DNA from: Neptunicoccus sediminis
GTDB taxonomy: Bacteria; Pseudomonadota; Alphaproteobacteria; Rhodobacterales; Rhodobacteraceae
Length of the DNA stretch: 64,000 bases
Assembly (NCBI RefSeq): GCF_001719615.1
Contig: NZ_MDVX01000011.1
Span: 186,001 to 250,000 of the forward strand
Direction: 5' to 3'
The notes beneath the pieces are model-generated. The model saw only the letters and a list, made by a program, of their open reading frames with translations. It had not been told where the DNA came from and searched no databases. A program made the position numbers and the translations under genes. Shown piece by piece: positions 17,010 through 26,314 of the stretch (position 1 is its first letter; each line of letters starts with the position of its first letter).

Positions 17010-18141
17010 GGTTCAAGCCCTCAAGCGCTGTTGGTGTTTGGGTGTGCATGTCGCTCTGTGTTTCTGTGGCATAGGCCGCAGGGGCAACAGATGTGCCGTC
17101 CTGAGCGAAAATGTACACATGGCGGGGATCAAGAAAGACCTTCAGTGCAGCGCCGATTTCAAGGTCTTTGACCCCGTGGATCAGCCCCACCCAGTTTTCC
17201 CCGTGGTGGTCCAGATGTACAAAAGTTTCCGATCCGGTGATTTCTTTGACCTGCAAGGTTCCGGTGAACTCCAGCGTGGCACTGCCGCTGTTTTCCAGCT
17301 CAAGATGGTTGGGGCGGAAGCCAGCCATGTAGTCGCCATCCGGAAGGGCCGCAAATCCGGCGGAACCGGCGCTTTGTCCGTCGCCGAAGTGCAAAGTATC
17401 GCCGGATTTGCGGATCTTGAGAAAGTTCATTGGCGGATCGGAGAACACCCGCGCCGTGGTTGCATCTACCGGCTGGCGGTACACGATCGGGGTTTTGTCG
17501 AACTGGGTGATCCGGCCTTCCCACATGGTCGCTGTATTGCCGCCAAGCAGCAGGGCTTCTTCCGGTTCTGTTGTGGCGTAAACGAAAATTGAACCGGCTT
17601 CTTCGAAAATCTTCGGAATTTCCGCCCGCAGTTCCTCGCGCAGTTTATAGTCCAGATTGGCCAGCGGTTCATCCAGCAACACCAGTCCTGCGTCCTTGAC
17701 CAAAGCGCGGGCCAGTGCGCACCGCTGCTGTTGCCCGCCGGACAGTTCCAGCGGCTTGCGGTCCAGCATTTCCGACAGTTTCATCAGATCGGCGGCCTTC
17801 TTCACCGCCGCGTCGATTTCTGCCGCAGATTTACCCAGCAAACGCATCGGGCTAGCGATGTTTTCGTAGACGGTCATCGAGGGATAGTTGATGAACTGCT
17901 GGTACACCATGGCCACGCCGCGATCCTGCACCCGCATGCCGGTGACATCCTTGCCGTCCCAGAACACTTTGCCGGTGTTAGGAACATCAAGCCCCGCCAT
18001 CAGCCGCATCAAAGAGGTCTTGCCCGCCAGAGTCGGCCCCAGCAGCACATTCATGGTACCAGACTGCAACTCAAGGTTTGTGGGGTGGATATGGGTCTGG
18101 CCGTTCACGACCTTGGAAACACCCTCAAGTACAAGTGCCAT
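17002..18141 (-). CDS. glpS: Glycerol ABC transporter ATPase GlpS, degenerate H-loop
   Basis: 379-residue ATPase with C-terminal TOBE-like domain. Walker A is GPTLAGKT (35-42), the signature LSGGQ is intact (133-137), and Walker B is LVLLDEP with Glu158. The H-loop, usually YVTHDQ, reads YATTEP, so the catalytic switch His is Thr191. Together with GlpT's lost signature this predicts an asymmetric heterodimer with one normal and one degenerate ATP site. The ATG at 18141 has AAGGAGAA upstream; an upstream in-frame start at 18165 is inside glpD and unsupported. First transporter gene after glpD. Confidence 0.92.
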   Translation of the reverse strand: MALVLEGVSKVVNGQTHIHPTNLELQSGTMNVLLGPTLAGKTSLMRLMAGLDVPNTGKVFWDGKDVTGMRVQDRGVAMVYQQFINYPSMTVYENIASPMRLLGKSAAEIDAAVKKAADLMKLSEMLDRKPLELSGGQQQRCALARALVKDAGLVLLDEPLANLDYKLREELRAEIPKIFEEAGSIFVYATTEPEEALLLGGNTATMWEGRITQFDKTPIVYRQPVDATTARVFSDPPMNFLKIRKSGDTLHFGDGQSAGSAGFAALPDGDYMAGFRPNHLELENSGSATLEFTGTLQVKEITGSETFVHLDHHGENWVGLIHGVKDLEIGAALKVFLDPRHVYIFAQDGTSVAPAAYATETQSDMHTQTPTALEGLNHG

Positions 18142-18142
18142 G

Positions 18143-19762
18143 TTATTCTCCTTGTGCGCGCGCAACGGGCGCCTGTGCGGATTGAGTGGCGATCTGTTCT
18201 GCCAACCATTTATCCAGCGCGTCTATTTCCTGAACCGTCATACGCAACCCCAGTTTGGAGCGCCGCCAGACGATGTCCTGCGCTGTTCGCGCAAATTCTT
18301 TTTCCACCAGCCAGTTCACTTCACGCTCATAAAGGTCGCTGCCAAAATCCTGCCCCAGATCAGCAGCCGAGTTTGCATCGCCCAGCATCACAAACGCATC
18401 TGTGCCATAGGCTTTGATCAGACGGGCGCACCAGCGAGGCGACAAAAATCCGTATTGCGCGGAAAGTCTGGCCTTCAGATCCTCAACCCCGCGCACGGGA
18501 AAATCGCCGCCGGGCAGGGGGACACCGGCGGTCCAGCGGTCCGGAAGCCCGTCAAAATAGGGCGCGATCTTTTCCAGCGCGGTTTCGGCCAAACGGCGGT
18601 AGGTGGTGATCTTGCCGCCAAACACATTCAGCATCGGCGCACCGGCAGAGGTGTCCACCTTAAGCACATAATCCCGCGTTGCGGCCGTGGCAGAGCTGGC
18701 CCCGTCATTATAAAGCGGACGCACGCCGGAATAGGTCCAGACGATGTCCTCCGTCGTGACAGGAGCTTTAAGATAGTTTGAAGCGAATTCCAGCAGATAG
18801 TCCCGTTCTTCGGGGGTGCATTCGGGCGCTTGTGACACGTCAGCGTGATCCGCATCGGTGGTGCCGATCAGGGTGAAATCGGTCTCATAGGGGATGGTAA
18901 AGATGATCCGGCCATCCTCGCCCTGAAAGAAGTAGCATTTGTCGTGGTCATAAAGCTTGCGGGTCACAATATGGCTGCCTCGCACCAGACGCACGCCTTC
19001 GGTCGTATTGATCCGCGCGGTGTTGCGGATCACGTTTTCCACCCAAGGACCGCCCGCATTAACCAGCATCTTCGCGGTGACGATACGTTGCGCGCCCGTG
19101 TCGGTATTTTCGAGAGTGATCGACCAGTGGCCATCCACCTGCTGGGCCGACATAACCTTGGTCCGCACGTCAATTCTTGCGCCACGGGCCTCTGCGTCCC
19201 GCGCGTTCAGTACCACAAGGCGGCTGTCCTCAATCCAGCAGTCAGAATATTCATAGGCTTTGTGAAAGCGGTCCTGCAAAGGCGCGCCTTCAACGGAGGT
19301 ATCCAGATCAACAGATTTGGTGCCCTCCAAAATCTCGCGACCGCCCAGATTGTCGTAAAGAAACAGACCAAGCCGGACCAGCCACGACGGACGGCGGCCC
19401 TTCATCCACGGCATCACAAAACCCAGCAGCTTTGACGTGGGGGTGTCACCCTCAAACCGCATGTCTTTATGATAGGGCAGCACAAAGCGCATCGGCCATG
19501 AAATATGGGGCATCGCCTTGAGCAGGGTTTCCCGCTCTATCAGGGCTTCGCGCACCAGACGCACTTCCCAGTATTCCAGATAACGCAACCCGCCATGAAA
19601 CAGTTTGGTCGAGGCAGACGAGGTCGCAGACGCCAGGTCGTTCATCTCGGCCAGTTCGACGCGCAATCCGCGCCCTGCAGCGTCACGGGCAATACCGCAG
19701 CCGTTGATGCCGCCGCCAATGACGAACAGGTCAATCATATCCTGATTACCGCGCTGATTCAC
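18143..19762 (-). CDS. glpD: Aerobic glycerol-3-phosphate dehydrogenase
   Basis: 539-residue FAD enzyme of the GlpD family, oxidising glycerol 3-phosphate to dihydroxyacetone phosphate and passing electrons to quinone at the inner membrane. The FAD-binding Rossmann motif is DLFVIGGGINGCGIARDAAG at the N-terminus; SASTKLFHGGLRYLEY and VRPLYNDGA are conserved catalytic-domain stretches. GTG 19762 follows GGAGG by five bases and is chosen; the inner ATG at 19738 is an alternative. It is the first gene of the glycerol operon and lies divergent from glpR. glpS follows by one base. Confidence 0.95.
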   Translation of the reverse strand: MNQRGNQDMIDLFVIGGGINGCGIARDAAGRGLRVELAEMNDLASATSSASTKLFHGGLRYLEYWEVRLVREALIERETLLKAMPHISWPMRFVLPYHKDMRFEGDTPTSKLLGFVMPWMKGRRPSWLVRLGLFLYDNLGGREILEGTKSVDLDTSVEGAPLQDRFHKAYEYSDCWIEDSRLVVLNARDAEARGARIDVRTKVMSAQQVDGHWSITLENTDTGAQRIVTAKMLVNAGGPWVENVIRNTARINTTEGVRLVRGSHIVTRKLYDHDKCYFFQGEDGRIIFTIPYETDFTLIGTTDADHADVSQAPECTPEERDYLLEFASNYLKAPVTTEDIVWTYSGVRPLYNDGASSATAATRDYVLKVDTSAGAPMLNVFGGKITTYRRLAETALEKIAPYFDGLPDRWTAGVPLPGGDFPVRGVEDLKARLSAQYGFLSPRWCARLIKAYGTDAFVMLGDANSAADLGQDFGSDLYEREVNWLVEKEFARTAQDIVWRRSKLGLRMTVQEIDALDKWLAEQIATQSAQAPVARAQGE

Positions 19763-19857
19763 AAGGACCTCCACCGCCACAAATCAACCGGGAAACGGCT
19801 CCACCCTCCGGTCTGTGACTGGGAATATACCAACAGCATTTACAGAATTGTTGCAAT

Positions 19858-19925
19858 AACGAATGTTCGTTTATTTTCTTTTTCACGCTACATCTTGAAT
19901 TATATGGATTTTTTTGTTCGTTTAT
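19858..19925. promoter_or_regulatory. Candidate GlpR operators in the glpD-glpR divergent region
   Basis: The 291-base divergent region contains a perfect inverted repeat AACGAATGTTCGTT at 19858-19871, extended to ATAACGAA and TTCGTTTAT, closely resembling the TGTTCG/CGAACA operator of the glycerol 3-phosphate repressor GlpR. A second TGTTCGTTTAT lies at 19915-19925, 51 bases from the first copy at 19864-19874. Between and around them the sequence is AT-rich, as expected for two back-to-back promoters. Repression of both glpD and glpR by GlpR is inferred. Confidence 0.65.
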
Positions 19926-20053
19926 CCTGTGTTTCACCCGCGACCGGGGAAAATAATCGAATCGTGCCCTTGACCTTGGCCAGTCACCATTGATTGATAC
20001 AGGCGGGAAATCCGCGCTGGTTCGGCACGGGACAAAACTGGTAGGAGGCGGGG

Positions 20054-20845
20054 ATGGTTTCAAACTTCAGACAGCGCGAAATCCTTGAAATCGCTCGTGA
20101 AAAGGGGAAGGTCACGGTGGACGGTCTGGCCGAACTCTACGATGTGACGGTCCAGACCATCCGGCGCGATCTGGCGGAACTGTCTGAAAGCGGACGTCTG
20201 GAGCGGGTTCACGGCGGGGCGGTAATGCCGTCGGGTGTGGTGAATATCATCTATGAAGAACGCCGCCGCCTGAACGAGGCCGGAAAAAAGGCGATTGCCG
20301 TGCGCTGTGCCGAGTCGATCCCCCACGGTGCCTCTGTGTTCATGAACATTGGCACCAGCACCGAGGCGGTTGCGCGGGAATTGCTCGACCATGAGAACCT
20401 GCTGGTGGTGACGAACAACCTGAACATCGCGAATATTCTGGCGACCAACCAAAGCTGCGAGATCATCCTTGCAGGCGGAGTTTTGCGCCGCGCAGATTCC
20501 GGCATCGTGGGCGGGCTGACGGTGGAGATGGTGAAACAGTTCAAATTCGACTATTCGGTACTGGGCTGTTCGGCCATTGATACAGACGGGGATCTGCTGG
20601 ATTTTGACGGACAAGAGATCATGGTCAGCAGCACCGCGATCCAGCGCTCGCGCAAGGTGATGATCGTGGCGGACCATCTGAAATTCCAGCGCAAGGCCCC
20701 CCTGACCATCTGCTCGTTGCGGGATGTGGATGTGTTTTACACCGACGGCAAGCTGCCCAAATCCCTGATGGAAGACTGCGCCGGTTGGGGCACAGAGGTG
20801 GAGATTGCCGAACCAGCCGGATTACGGGGGCGCAAAGCGACTTAG
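20054..20845 (+). CDS. glpR: DeoR-family glycerol-3-phosphate regulon repressor
   Basis: 263-residue DeoR repressor. The N-terminal helix-turn-helix reads NFRQREILEIAREKGKVTVD then VTVQTIRRDLAELSESG (residues 3-50), followed by the sugar-phosphate sensing domain (FMNIGTSTEAVARELL, VVTNNLNIA, LAGGVLRRADSGIVG). AGGAGG precedes the ATG. It is divergent from the glpD operon and should release its operators when glycerol 3-phosphate binds. One base after its stop begins a permease pair, so the repressor and these permeases are probably one transcript. Confidence 0.93.
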   Translation: MVSNFRQREILEIAREKGKVTVDGLAELYDVTVQTIRRDLAELSESGRLERVHGGAVMPSGVVNIIYEERRRLNEAGKKAIAVRCAESIPHGASVFMNIGTSTEAVARELLDHENLLVVTNNLNIANILATNQSCEIILAGGVLRRADSGIVGGLTVEMVKQFKFDYSVLGCSAIDTDGDLLDFDGQEIMVSSTAIQRSRKVMIVADHLKFQRKAPLTICSLRDVDVFYTDGKLPKSLMEDCAGWGTEVEIAEPAGLRGRKAT

Positions 20846-20846
20846 G

Positions 20847-21713
20847 ATGAAGCCAACAGACAATTCCGGGTGGGTGTTTGTGCTGCCCGCAATGGCGGTG
20901 CTTGGCCTGATCGGATTGATCCCGCTGATTACAGTCGTAAATTATTCGTTTTTTGAGATTTTTATCCTCAGTTCGCGCTTTTGGGTCGGGCTGGAGTGGT
21001 ACGGCGAGCTGGTCGGCTCTGCCCGTTTCTGGCAAAGCTTTGCCCGCAGTTCCCTGTTTTCAATGATCGTTCTATTGATACAAATCCCGCTGGGGATCGC
21101 ACTTGCCCTTTGTATCCCGAGAGGCCGTCTCTGGATCGGGTTGTCACTGGTGGTGGTGGCGCTGCCACTGCTGGTGCCGTGGAATATGATCCCGACCCTG
21201 TGGCTGAGTCTGCTTAATCCTGAAACCGGACTCTTGGGGCGTTTGGGTTCGGTTCTGGGCTGGCCTGCGGATTGGAAAGCCTCTGCGTTTCATACTTGGG
21301 CGGTGATTGTGGTGATGGATGTCTGGCATTGGACCAGCCTTGTGGTGATCCTGTGCTATTCGGCGCTGACCACGATTCCGGCGGCCTATTATCAGGCGGC
21401 AGCGATCGACGGGGCGAGTCCTTGGGACGTGTTCCGCTTTATCCAGTTGCCCCGCTTGCAGAATGTCCTGCTGATGGCTGTGCTGCTGCGATTCATGGAT
21501 TCCTTCATGATCTACACCGAAGCTTTCCCCATTAACGCAGGTGGTCCGGCAGAGGCGACCCTGTTTCTGGCGGTCGATCTGGGCGAGGAAATCAAGGCGT
21601 TTAACTACGGTCCCTCCGCCGCGCGGTCGGTGCTGTATTTCCTGATCATCCTGATGGTGGCATGGCTGTTTACCAAGGCGCAGGGCAAGCTTGACGACAG
21701 GGACGCAGCATGA
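20847..21713 (+). CDS. Second GlpP-like ABC permease, orphan
   Basis: 288-residue MalF-like permease with six predicted helices, paralogous to GlpP: the middle-helix block VVMDVWHWTSLVVILCYSAL, the EAA loop YYQAAAIDGASPWDVFRFIQ and LLRFMDSFMIYTE are close copies. A one-base gap separates it from glpR and its 3' end overlaps the next permease by ATGA. No ATPase or binding protein accompanies the pair. It may borrow GlpS/GlpT and GlpV, giving a second channel for glycerol or a related polyol, or use partners encoded elsewhere. A longer reading from 20805 lies inside glpR and is rejected. Confidence 0.9.
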   Translation: MKPTDNSGWVFVLPAMAVLGLIGLIPLITVVNYSFFEIFILSSRFWVGLEWYGELVGSARFWQSFARSSLFSMIVLLIQIPLGIALALCIPRGRLWIGLSLVVVALPLLVPWNMIPTLWLSLLNPETGLLGRLGSVLGWPADWKASAFHTWAVIVVMDVWHWTSLVVILCYSALTTIPAAYYQAAAIDGASPWDVFRFIQLPRLQNVLLMAVLLRFMDSFMIYTEAFPINAGGPAEATLFLAVDLGEEIKAFNYGPSAARSVLYFLIILMVAWLFTKAQGKLDDRDAA

Positions 21714-22519
21714 GTTTCATCTACCGCTACCTGTCCGTGATTAAGGCCGTCGGTCTGTTGGCCTTCATGGTGTTTGTCTGCCTGCCGCTGGTGCAAATGA
21801 CATTGCTGGCTTTTGTTGCGACCCTGCCCCACGGCGGGCTGGAGGTCGGGCAGGCCACTCTGCGCAACTTCACCACCATTCTGTCAGAGCCGAACCTGCG
21901 CGCGGCCTTTGGTAATTCTATCGCCTATGTGTTGATCAACATCTGCATCACGATTCCGGTCGCGCTGCCCGCCGCCTATGCCTTTTCACGCATGTCCTTT
22001 GTCGGGGATAAATCCCTGTTTCTGGCCTTCATTGCCTTTCGCATCACCCCGCCTGTTGTGCTGACCCTGCCGATTTTTCAACTTTTTTCGGCGCTCGGGA
22101 TCGTTAATTCGGTCTTTGGAATCGCACTGGCCCATTGCCTGTTCAACCTGCCGATTTCCATCTGGATCTTGCAGGGGTTTATCTCTGCAATCCCTCGCGA
22201 GATGGATGAAACCGCGTTCATCGACGGCTATTCGCGGCCCCGTTTCGTCTGGGCGATCCTGATCCCACAGATCAGGGCCGGAATCGCTGTGGCGGCCTTC
22301 TTCTGCTTTATGTTTTCATGGGTAGAGGTGGTTTTCGCCCGTATCCTGACCACCACAAACGGCAAGCCGATCAGCATGGCGATCAATGCCCTGTTCGGGT
22401 TTCAAACAGACATCGGGCTGGTAATGGCCGTGACCCTTGCCTCTATGGCGCCGGGGGCGTTGTTGCTCTTTGCGATGCGAAACCACCTGTCGCGCGGTTT
22501 CCGGATCGGACAGGTTTGA
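21710..22519 (+). CDS. Second GlpQ-like ABC permease, orphan
   Basis: 269-residue MalG-like permease with six predicted helices and the EAA loop REMDETAFIDGYSRPRFVWA. It is paralogous to GlpQ, including ALPAAYAFSRMSFVGDKSLF, ALAHCLFNLPISIWILQGF and the ending GFRIGQV. It forms a heterodimer with the preceding permease. It is expressed from the glpR operon, so it should be induced with the glycerol system if GlpR represses its own promoter. Substrate is not readable from sequence. Confidence 0.9.
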   Translation: MSFIYRYLSVIKAVGLLAFMVFVCLPLVQMTLLAFVATLPHGGLEVGQATLRNFTTILSEPNLRAAFGNSIAYVLINICITIPVALPAAYAFSRMSFVGDKSLFLAFIAFRITPPVVLTLPIFQLFSALGIVNSVFGIALAHCLFNLPISIWILQGFISAIPREMDETAFIDGYSRPRFVWAILIPQIRAGIAVAAFFCFMFSWVEVVFARILTTTNGKPISMAINALFGFQTDIGLVMAVTLASMAPGALLLFAMRNHLSRGFRIGQV

Positions 22520-22595
22520 CGCGCGGCCTGTGCATATGCACTAGTGTGCGTGACCAAGCGATTTCATTAAAATCCACTACACAGGAGCCTTTGCC

Positions 22596-23192
22596 ATGAC
22601 ACCGGAAAAACTGCGCAGCCTTTACGGGGCGGTATCCCCTGCGGCGGCGGCCAAAGTGATCGCTCGATTTGACCATCACTGCCGTGATTTCATCGAAAAC
22701 GCCACGTTTCTGGTCATGGCCACTACGAATGGCCAGACGCTGGATGTGTCCCCGAAGGGTGATCCGGCGGGCTTTGTTACGGTGGAAAGCGATAGCACTT
22801 TGTTAATTCCGGACCGCCCCGGCAACAACCGGATCGACGGGTTGATGAATATTCTGGCCAACCCGCAGGTGGCGCTGATTTTCCTGATCCCCACGGTGGG
22901 TGAGACCCTGCGCGTAAACGGGCGGGCGGAAATTCTGGACGATCCTGAAATCTGCGCGCGGTTTCAGGTCAACGGGCGCAGTCCCAAGACGGTGACACGG
23001 GTGACGGCAGAGAAAATCCTGACCCACTGCGGCAAAGCACCGATCCGTGCAGGTCTGTGGAAGCCCGAAGGATGGCCAGCCGAACGGCCCGTCGCCACGC
23101 TTAGCGACATGATCCGCGATCACGCCAATGGCACGGTGGAGGTGGTGGATGACGCCACGATGCAGGCAATCTACCAGAAAACGCTATACTAA
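22596..23192 (+). CDS. Pyridoxamine 5'-phosphate oxidase-like FMN-binding protein
   Basis: 198 residues of the PPOX split-barrel flavoprotein family, the subgroup resembling DR2398/MSMEG_1061. Key stretches are [40 protein letters not shown] and [13 protein letters not shown], which shape the FMN site in this fold. The substrate is unknown; such proteins reduce or oxidise small molecules or heme-like ligands. It has AGGAG upstream of the ATG, lies 76 bases after the orphan permeases, and is followed 23 bases later by the HMG-CoA reductase gene, possibly as a two-gene unit. Confidence 0.85.
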   Translation: MTPEKLRSLYGAVSPAAAAKVIARFDHHCRDFIENATFLVMATTNGQTLDVSPKGDPAGFVTVESDSTLLIPDRPGNNRIDGLMNILANPQVALIFLIPTVGETLRVNGRAEILDDPEICARFQVNGRSPKTVTRVTAEKILTHCGKAPIRAGLWKPEGWPAERPVATLSDMIRDHANGTVEVVDDATMQAIYQKTLY

Positions 23193-23215
23193 GCGAACGC
23201 CGGAAAGGTTCGGGA

Positions 23216-24505
23216 ATGACAAAAGGCAAAAACGTCTGCTCGCGGATTGAAAACATGCGCGGGCTTGATCCGGCACAACGGCTTGCCGCTGTCGGACAGG
23301 CGGCGGGTTTGTCACCGGAGGATCTGGCCGCGCTTGCGGGGCAGGATGCGTTAAAAACGGGTCGCGCGGACGGGATGATCGAAAACGTCATTGGCAAATT
23401 TGAACTGCCGTTGGGGGTGGCGACCAATTTTGTGGTGAAGGGTAAGGAATATCTGGTGCCAATGGCGGTCGAGGAACCCTCGGTCGTGGCGGCGGCCTCT
23501 TACATGGCCAAGATCGCGCGGGATTATGGCGGGTTTCACACCAGCGCCACCGCGCCGTTGATGCGGGCACAGATTCAGGTACTAGGGCTCACGGACCCGC
23601 ATGCCGCCCGTCAGCGCATCCTGTCCCACCGCGACAGCCTGATAGCAGCAGCCAATGCCAAAGACACGCTTTTGGTCGAACTTGGCGGGGGCTGTCAGGA
23701 TATTGAGGTTCATGTGTTTGACGACACTCCGGTTGGCGCGATGGTGGTGGCCCATCTGATCGTCGATGTGCGCGATGCAATGGGGGCGAATACGGTCAAC
23801 ACGATGGCAGAAGCGCTCGCCCCTGAAGTGGAGCGGATCACAGGCGGCACCGCGCGGTTGCGTATCCTTTCAAACCTTGCCGACAGGCGGATCGTGCGGG
23901 CGCGGGTGGAACTGCCGCCAGAGGCGTTGGACACGAACACCCTGAAAGGTGGCGATGTGGCCAAAGGTATGGTGGAGTCTTGCACGCTTGCGATCATTGA
24001 TCCCTACCGCGCAGCGACCCACAACAAGGGAATTATGAACGGGATTGATCCGGTGGTGCTGGCCACAGGCAATGACTGGCGCGCGGTTGAAGCAGGGGCC
24101 CATGCCTATGCTGCCCGGGACGGGCGCTACACATCGCTGACCCGTTGGGAACAAACGTCGGATGGCGGGCTGGCGGGCAGTATCGAACTGCCGCTCGCGC
24201 TCGGTCTGGTGGGTGGGGCCACGAAGTCCCATCCGGCAGCGCAGGCGGCTTTGCGTCTGATGGATGTGGGTAGTGCAACCGAACTGGCCGAGGTAACAGC
24301 CGCTGTTGGGCTGGCGCAGAATATGGCGGCGCTGCGGGCACTCTCGACCGAGGGTATCCAGAAAGGCCATATGGCGCTTCACGCCCGCAATATCGCGATT
24401 TTGGCGGGTGCAACAGGCGAAGACGTGGACCGGATTGCCCGTGCTTTGGTGGCGTCAGGGGATGTGAGCGCTGGGAATGCGCGAACTCTCCTAAACGCAA
24501 AATAG
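23216..24505 (+). CDS. mvaA: Hydroxymethylglutaryl-CoA reductase, class II (degradative type)
   Basis: 429 residues, the length of bacterial class II enzymes. The substrate-binding Glu is in [12 protein letters not shown], the NAD(H) region reads [15 protein letters not shown], the Lys/Asp catalytic region is in [18 protein letters not shown], and the catalytic His is in [12 protein letters not shown] near residue 385. It interconverts mevalonate and HMG-CoA. No other mevalonate gene is in the window, and alphaproteobacteria normally make isoprenoids by the MEP route, so a catabolic role in mevalonate use is plausible but inferred. Confidence 0.92.
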   Translation: MTKGKNVCSRIENMRGLDPAQRLAAVGQAAGLSPEDLAALAGQDALKTGRADGMIENVIGKFELPLGVATNFVVKGKEYLVPMAVEEPSVVAAASYMAKIARDYGGFHTSATAPLMRAQIQVLGLTDPHAARQRILSHRDSLIAAANAKDTLLVELGGGCQDIEVHVFDDTPVGAMVVAHLIVDVRDAMGANTVNTMAEALAPEVERITGGTARLRILSNLADRRIVRARVELPPEALDTNTLKGGDVAKGMVESCTLAIIDPYRAATHNKGIMNGIDPVVLATGNDWRAVEAGAHAYAARDGRYTSLTRWEQTSDGGLAGSIELPLALGLVGGATKSHPAAQAALRLMDVGSATELAEVTAAVGLAQNMAALRALSTEGIQKGHMALHARNIAILAGATGEDVDRIARALVASGDVSAGNARTLLNAK

Positions 24506-24609
24506 GCATCCACTCCGGCAAGAGCAGCCCTTGAATCAGAAAACGCGCCAGACCAATCCGGCCAGACGCGTCGTCACTATTGTTTAACTGTGTGTGCAGC
24601 CTGCGGAAA

Positions 24610-26277
24610 TTACAAAATACCCGGCAGGTTCAAACCGTTTTCTCGCGCACAGTCCTTGGCCTCTTCATAGCCTGCATCCGCGTGGCGCATCACGCCTGTT
24701 GCCGGATCATTCCAGAGGACCCGTGCAATGCGGCGGTCGGCGTCTTCGGAGCCGTCACAACAGATCACCATGCCGGAGTGTTGGGAAAAGCCCATGCCAA
24801 CGCCCCCGCCATGATGCAGCGACACCCAAGTCGCCCCCGATGCGGTATTCAACAATGCGTTCAGCAGCGGCCAGTCCGATACAGCGTCCGACCCGTCCAT
24901 CATCGCTTCGGTTTCGCGGTTGGGAGAGGCGACAGAGCCTGAATCCAGATGGTCGCGTCCGATCACAATCGGCGCTTTCAATTCACCGTTACGCACCATT
25001 TCGTTAAAGGCCAGCCCGAGTTTATGGCGCACGCCCAGACCGACCCAGCAGATCCGCGCTGGCAGCCCTTGGAAGGAGATCCGCTCTCGCGCCATATCCA
25101 GCCAGTTGTGCAGATGGGCATCTTCGGACAGGATTTCCTTCACTTTGGCGTCTGTCTTGTAGATGTCCTCGGGATCACCCGATAGCGCGGCCCAGCGGAA
25201 GGGGCCCACACCGCGGCAGAACAGCGGGCGGATATAGGCAGGCACAAAACCGGGGAAGTCAAAGGCGTTGTCCAGCCCTTCTTCCAGCGCCATCTGGCGG
25301 ATATTGTTGCCGTAATCCACAGTCGGAATACCCATCGCGTGGAAATCGCACATTGCCTTGACCTGCACCTTCATGCTGGCCCGCGCAGCTTTTTCCACCG
25401 CTTTGGGATCGCTCTCGCGCTTCTCGCGCCATTCACCCATGCTCCAGCCTTGGGGCAGGTAGCCGTTCACCGGATCATGGGCCGAGGTCTGGTCGGTCAC
25501 AATATCCGGACGCACGCCCCGTTTCACCAGTTCAGGGAAAATATCGGCAGCATTGCCCAGCAGTCCGACGGATTTTGCCTCGCCCGCTGCGGTCCAGCGC
25601 TCGATCATCTCCAGCGCCTCGTCCAGCGTTTCCGCCCGTTCGTCCACATAGTTTGTGCGCAAACGGAAGTCGATGCTCTCCGGATTGCACTCTACCGCCA
25701 GACAGCAAGCACCCGCCATTACCGCGGCAAGCGGTTGTGCGCCGCCCATGCCGCCCAGACCGCCTGTCAAAATCCATTTGCCTTTGAGATCACCGTCGAA
25801 ATGCTGGCGACCTGCCTCGACAAAGGTTTCATAGGTGCCTTGCACGATACCTTGGGAGCCGATGTAAATCCACGAACCGGCAGTCATCTGCCCGTACATG
25901 GCAAGCCCCTTCTTATCCAGCTCGTTAAAGTGGTCCCAATTGGCCCAATGGGGCACAAGGTTGGAGTTGGCGATCAACACGCGGGGTGCGTCTTTGTGGG
26001 TCTGGAATACGCCGACTGGTTTGCCCGATTGCACCAGAAGTGTCTGATCCTCGTCGAGCGCTTTCAGGCTTTCAACGATCTTGTCAAAATCCGCCCAAGT
26101 GCGGGCCGCGCGGCCGATCCCGCCATAAACCACCAGCTCGTGCGGGTTTTCCGCCACATCTGGGTGCAGGTTGTTCATCAACATGCGCATGGGCGCTTCG
26201 GTCAGCCAGCTTTTGGCGGTGATTTCGGTTCCGGTGGCCGGAAAGACGTCTCGGGCATTTTTGCGGGGATTGGTCAT
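24610..26277 (-). CDS. hutU: Urocanate hydratase
   Basis: 555-residue urocanase, full length. Second enzyme of histidine degradation: adds water to urocanate to give imidazolonepropionate, with NAD as a tightly bound catalytic electrophile. Conserved stretches include [16 protein letters not shown] (NAD-binding loop, about residue 170), [16 protein letters not shown] and [17 protein letters not shown] near the C-terminus. AAGG precedes the ATG. It is the last gene of hutI-hutH-hutU on this strand. No hutG, hutF or hutC lies next to it within the window. Confidence 0.97.
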   Translation of the reverse strand: MTNPRKNARDVFPATGTEITAKSWLTEAPMRMLMNNLHPDVAENPHELVVYGGIGRAARTWADFDKIVESLKALDEDQTLLVQSGKPVGVFQTHKDAPRVLIANSNLVPHWANWDHFNELDKKGLAMYGQMTAGSWIYIGSQGIVQGTYETFVEAGRQHFDGDLKGKWILTGGLGGMGGAQPLAAVMAGACCLAVECNPESIDFRLRTNYVDERAETLDEALEMIERWTAAGEAKSVGLLGNAADIFPELVKRGVRPDIVTDQTSAHDPVNGYLPQGWSMGEWREKRESDPKAVEKAARASMKVQVKAMCDFHAMGIPTVDYGNNIRQMALEEGLDNAFDFPGFVPAYIRPLFCRGVGPFRWAALSGDPEDIYKTDAKVKEILSEDAHLHNWLDMARERISFQGLPARICWVGLGVRHKLGLAFNEMVRNGELKAPIVIGRDHLDSGSVASPNRETEAMMDGSDAVSDWPLLNALLNTASGATWVSLHHGGGVGMGFSQHSGMVICCDGSEDADRRIARVLWNDPATGVMRHADAGYEEAKDCARENGLNLPGIL

Positions 26278-26314
26278 GGGATACCTTTCGATAGAATATG
26301 GGGGCTGGCGCGGC

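Noticed and set aside
24506-24609. Terminator between mvaA and hutU
   Set aside because: The 104-base convergent gap was inspected; no stem with a convincing length and T-run was found.
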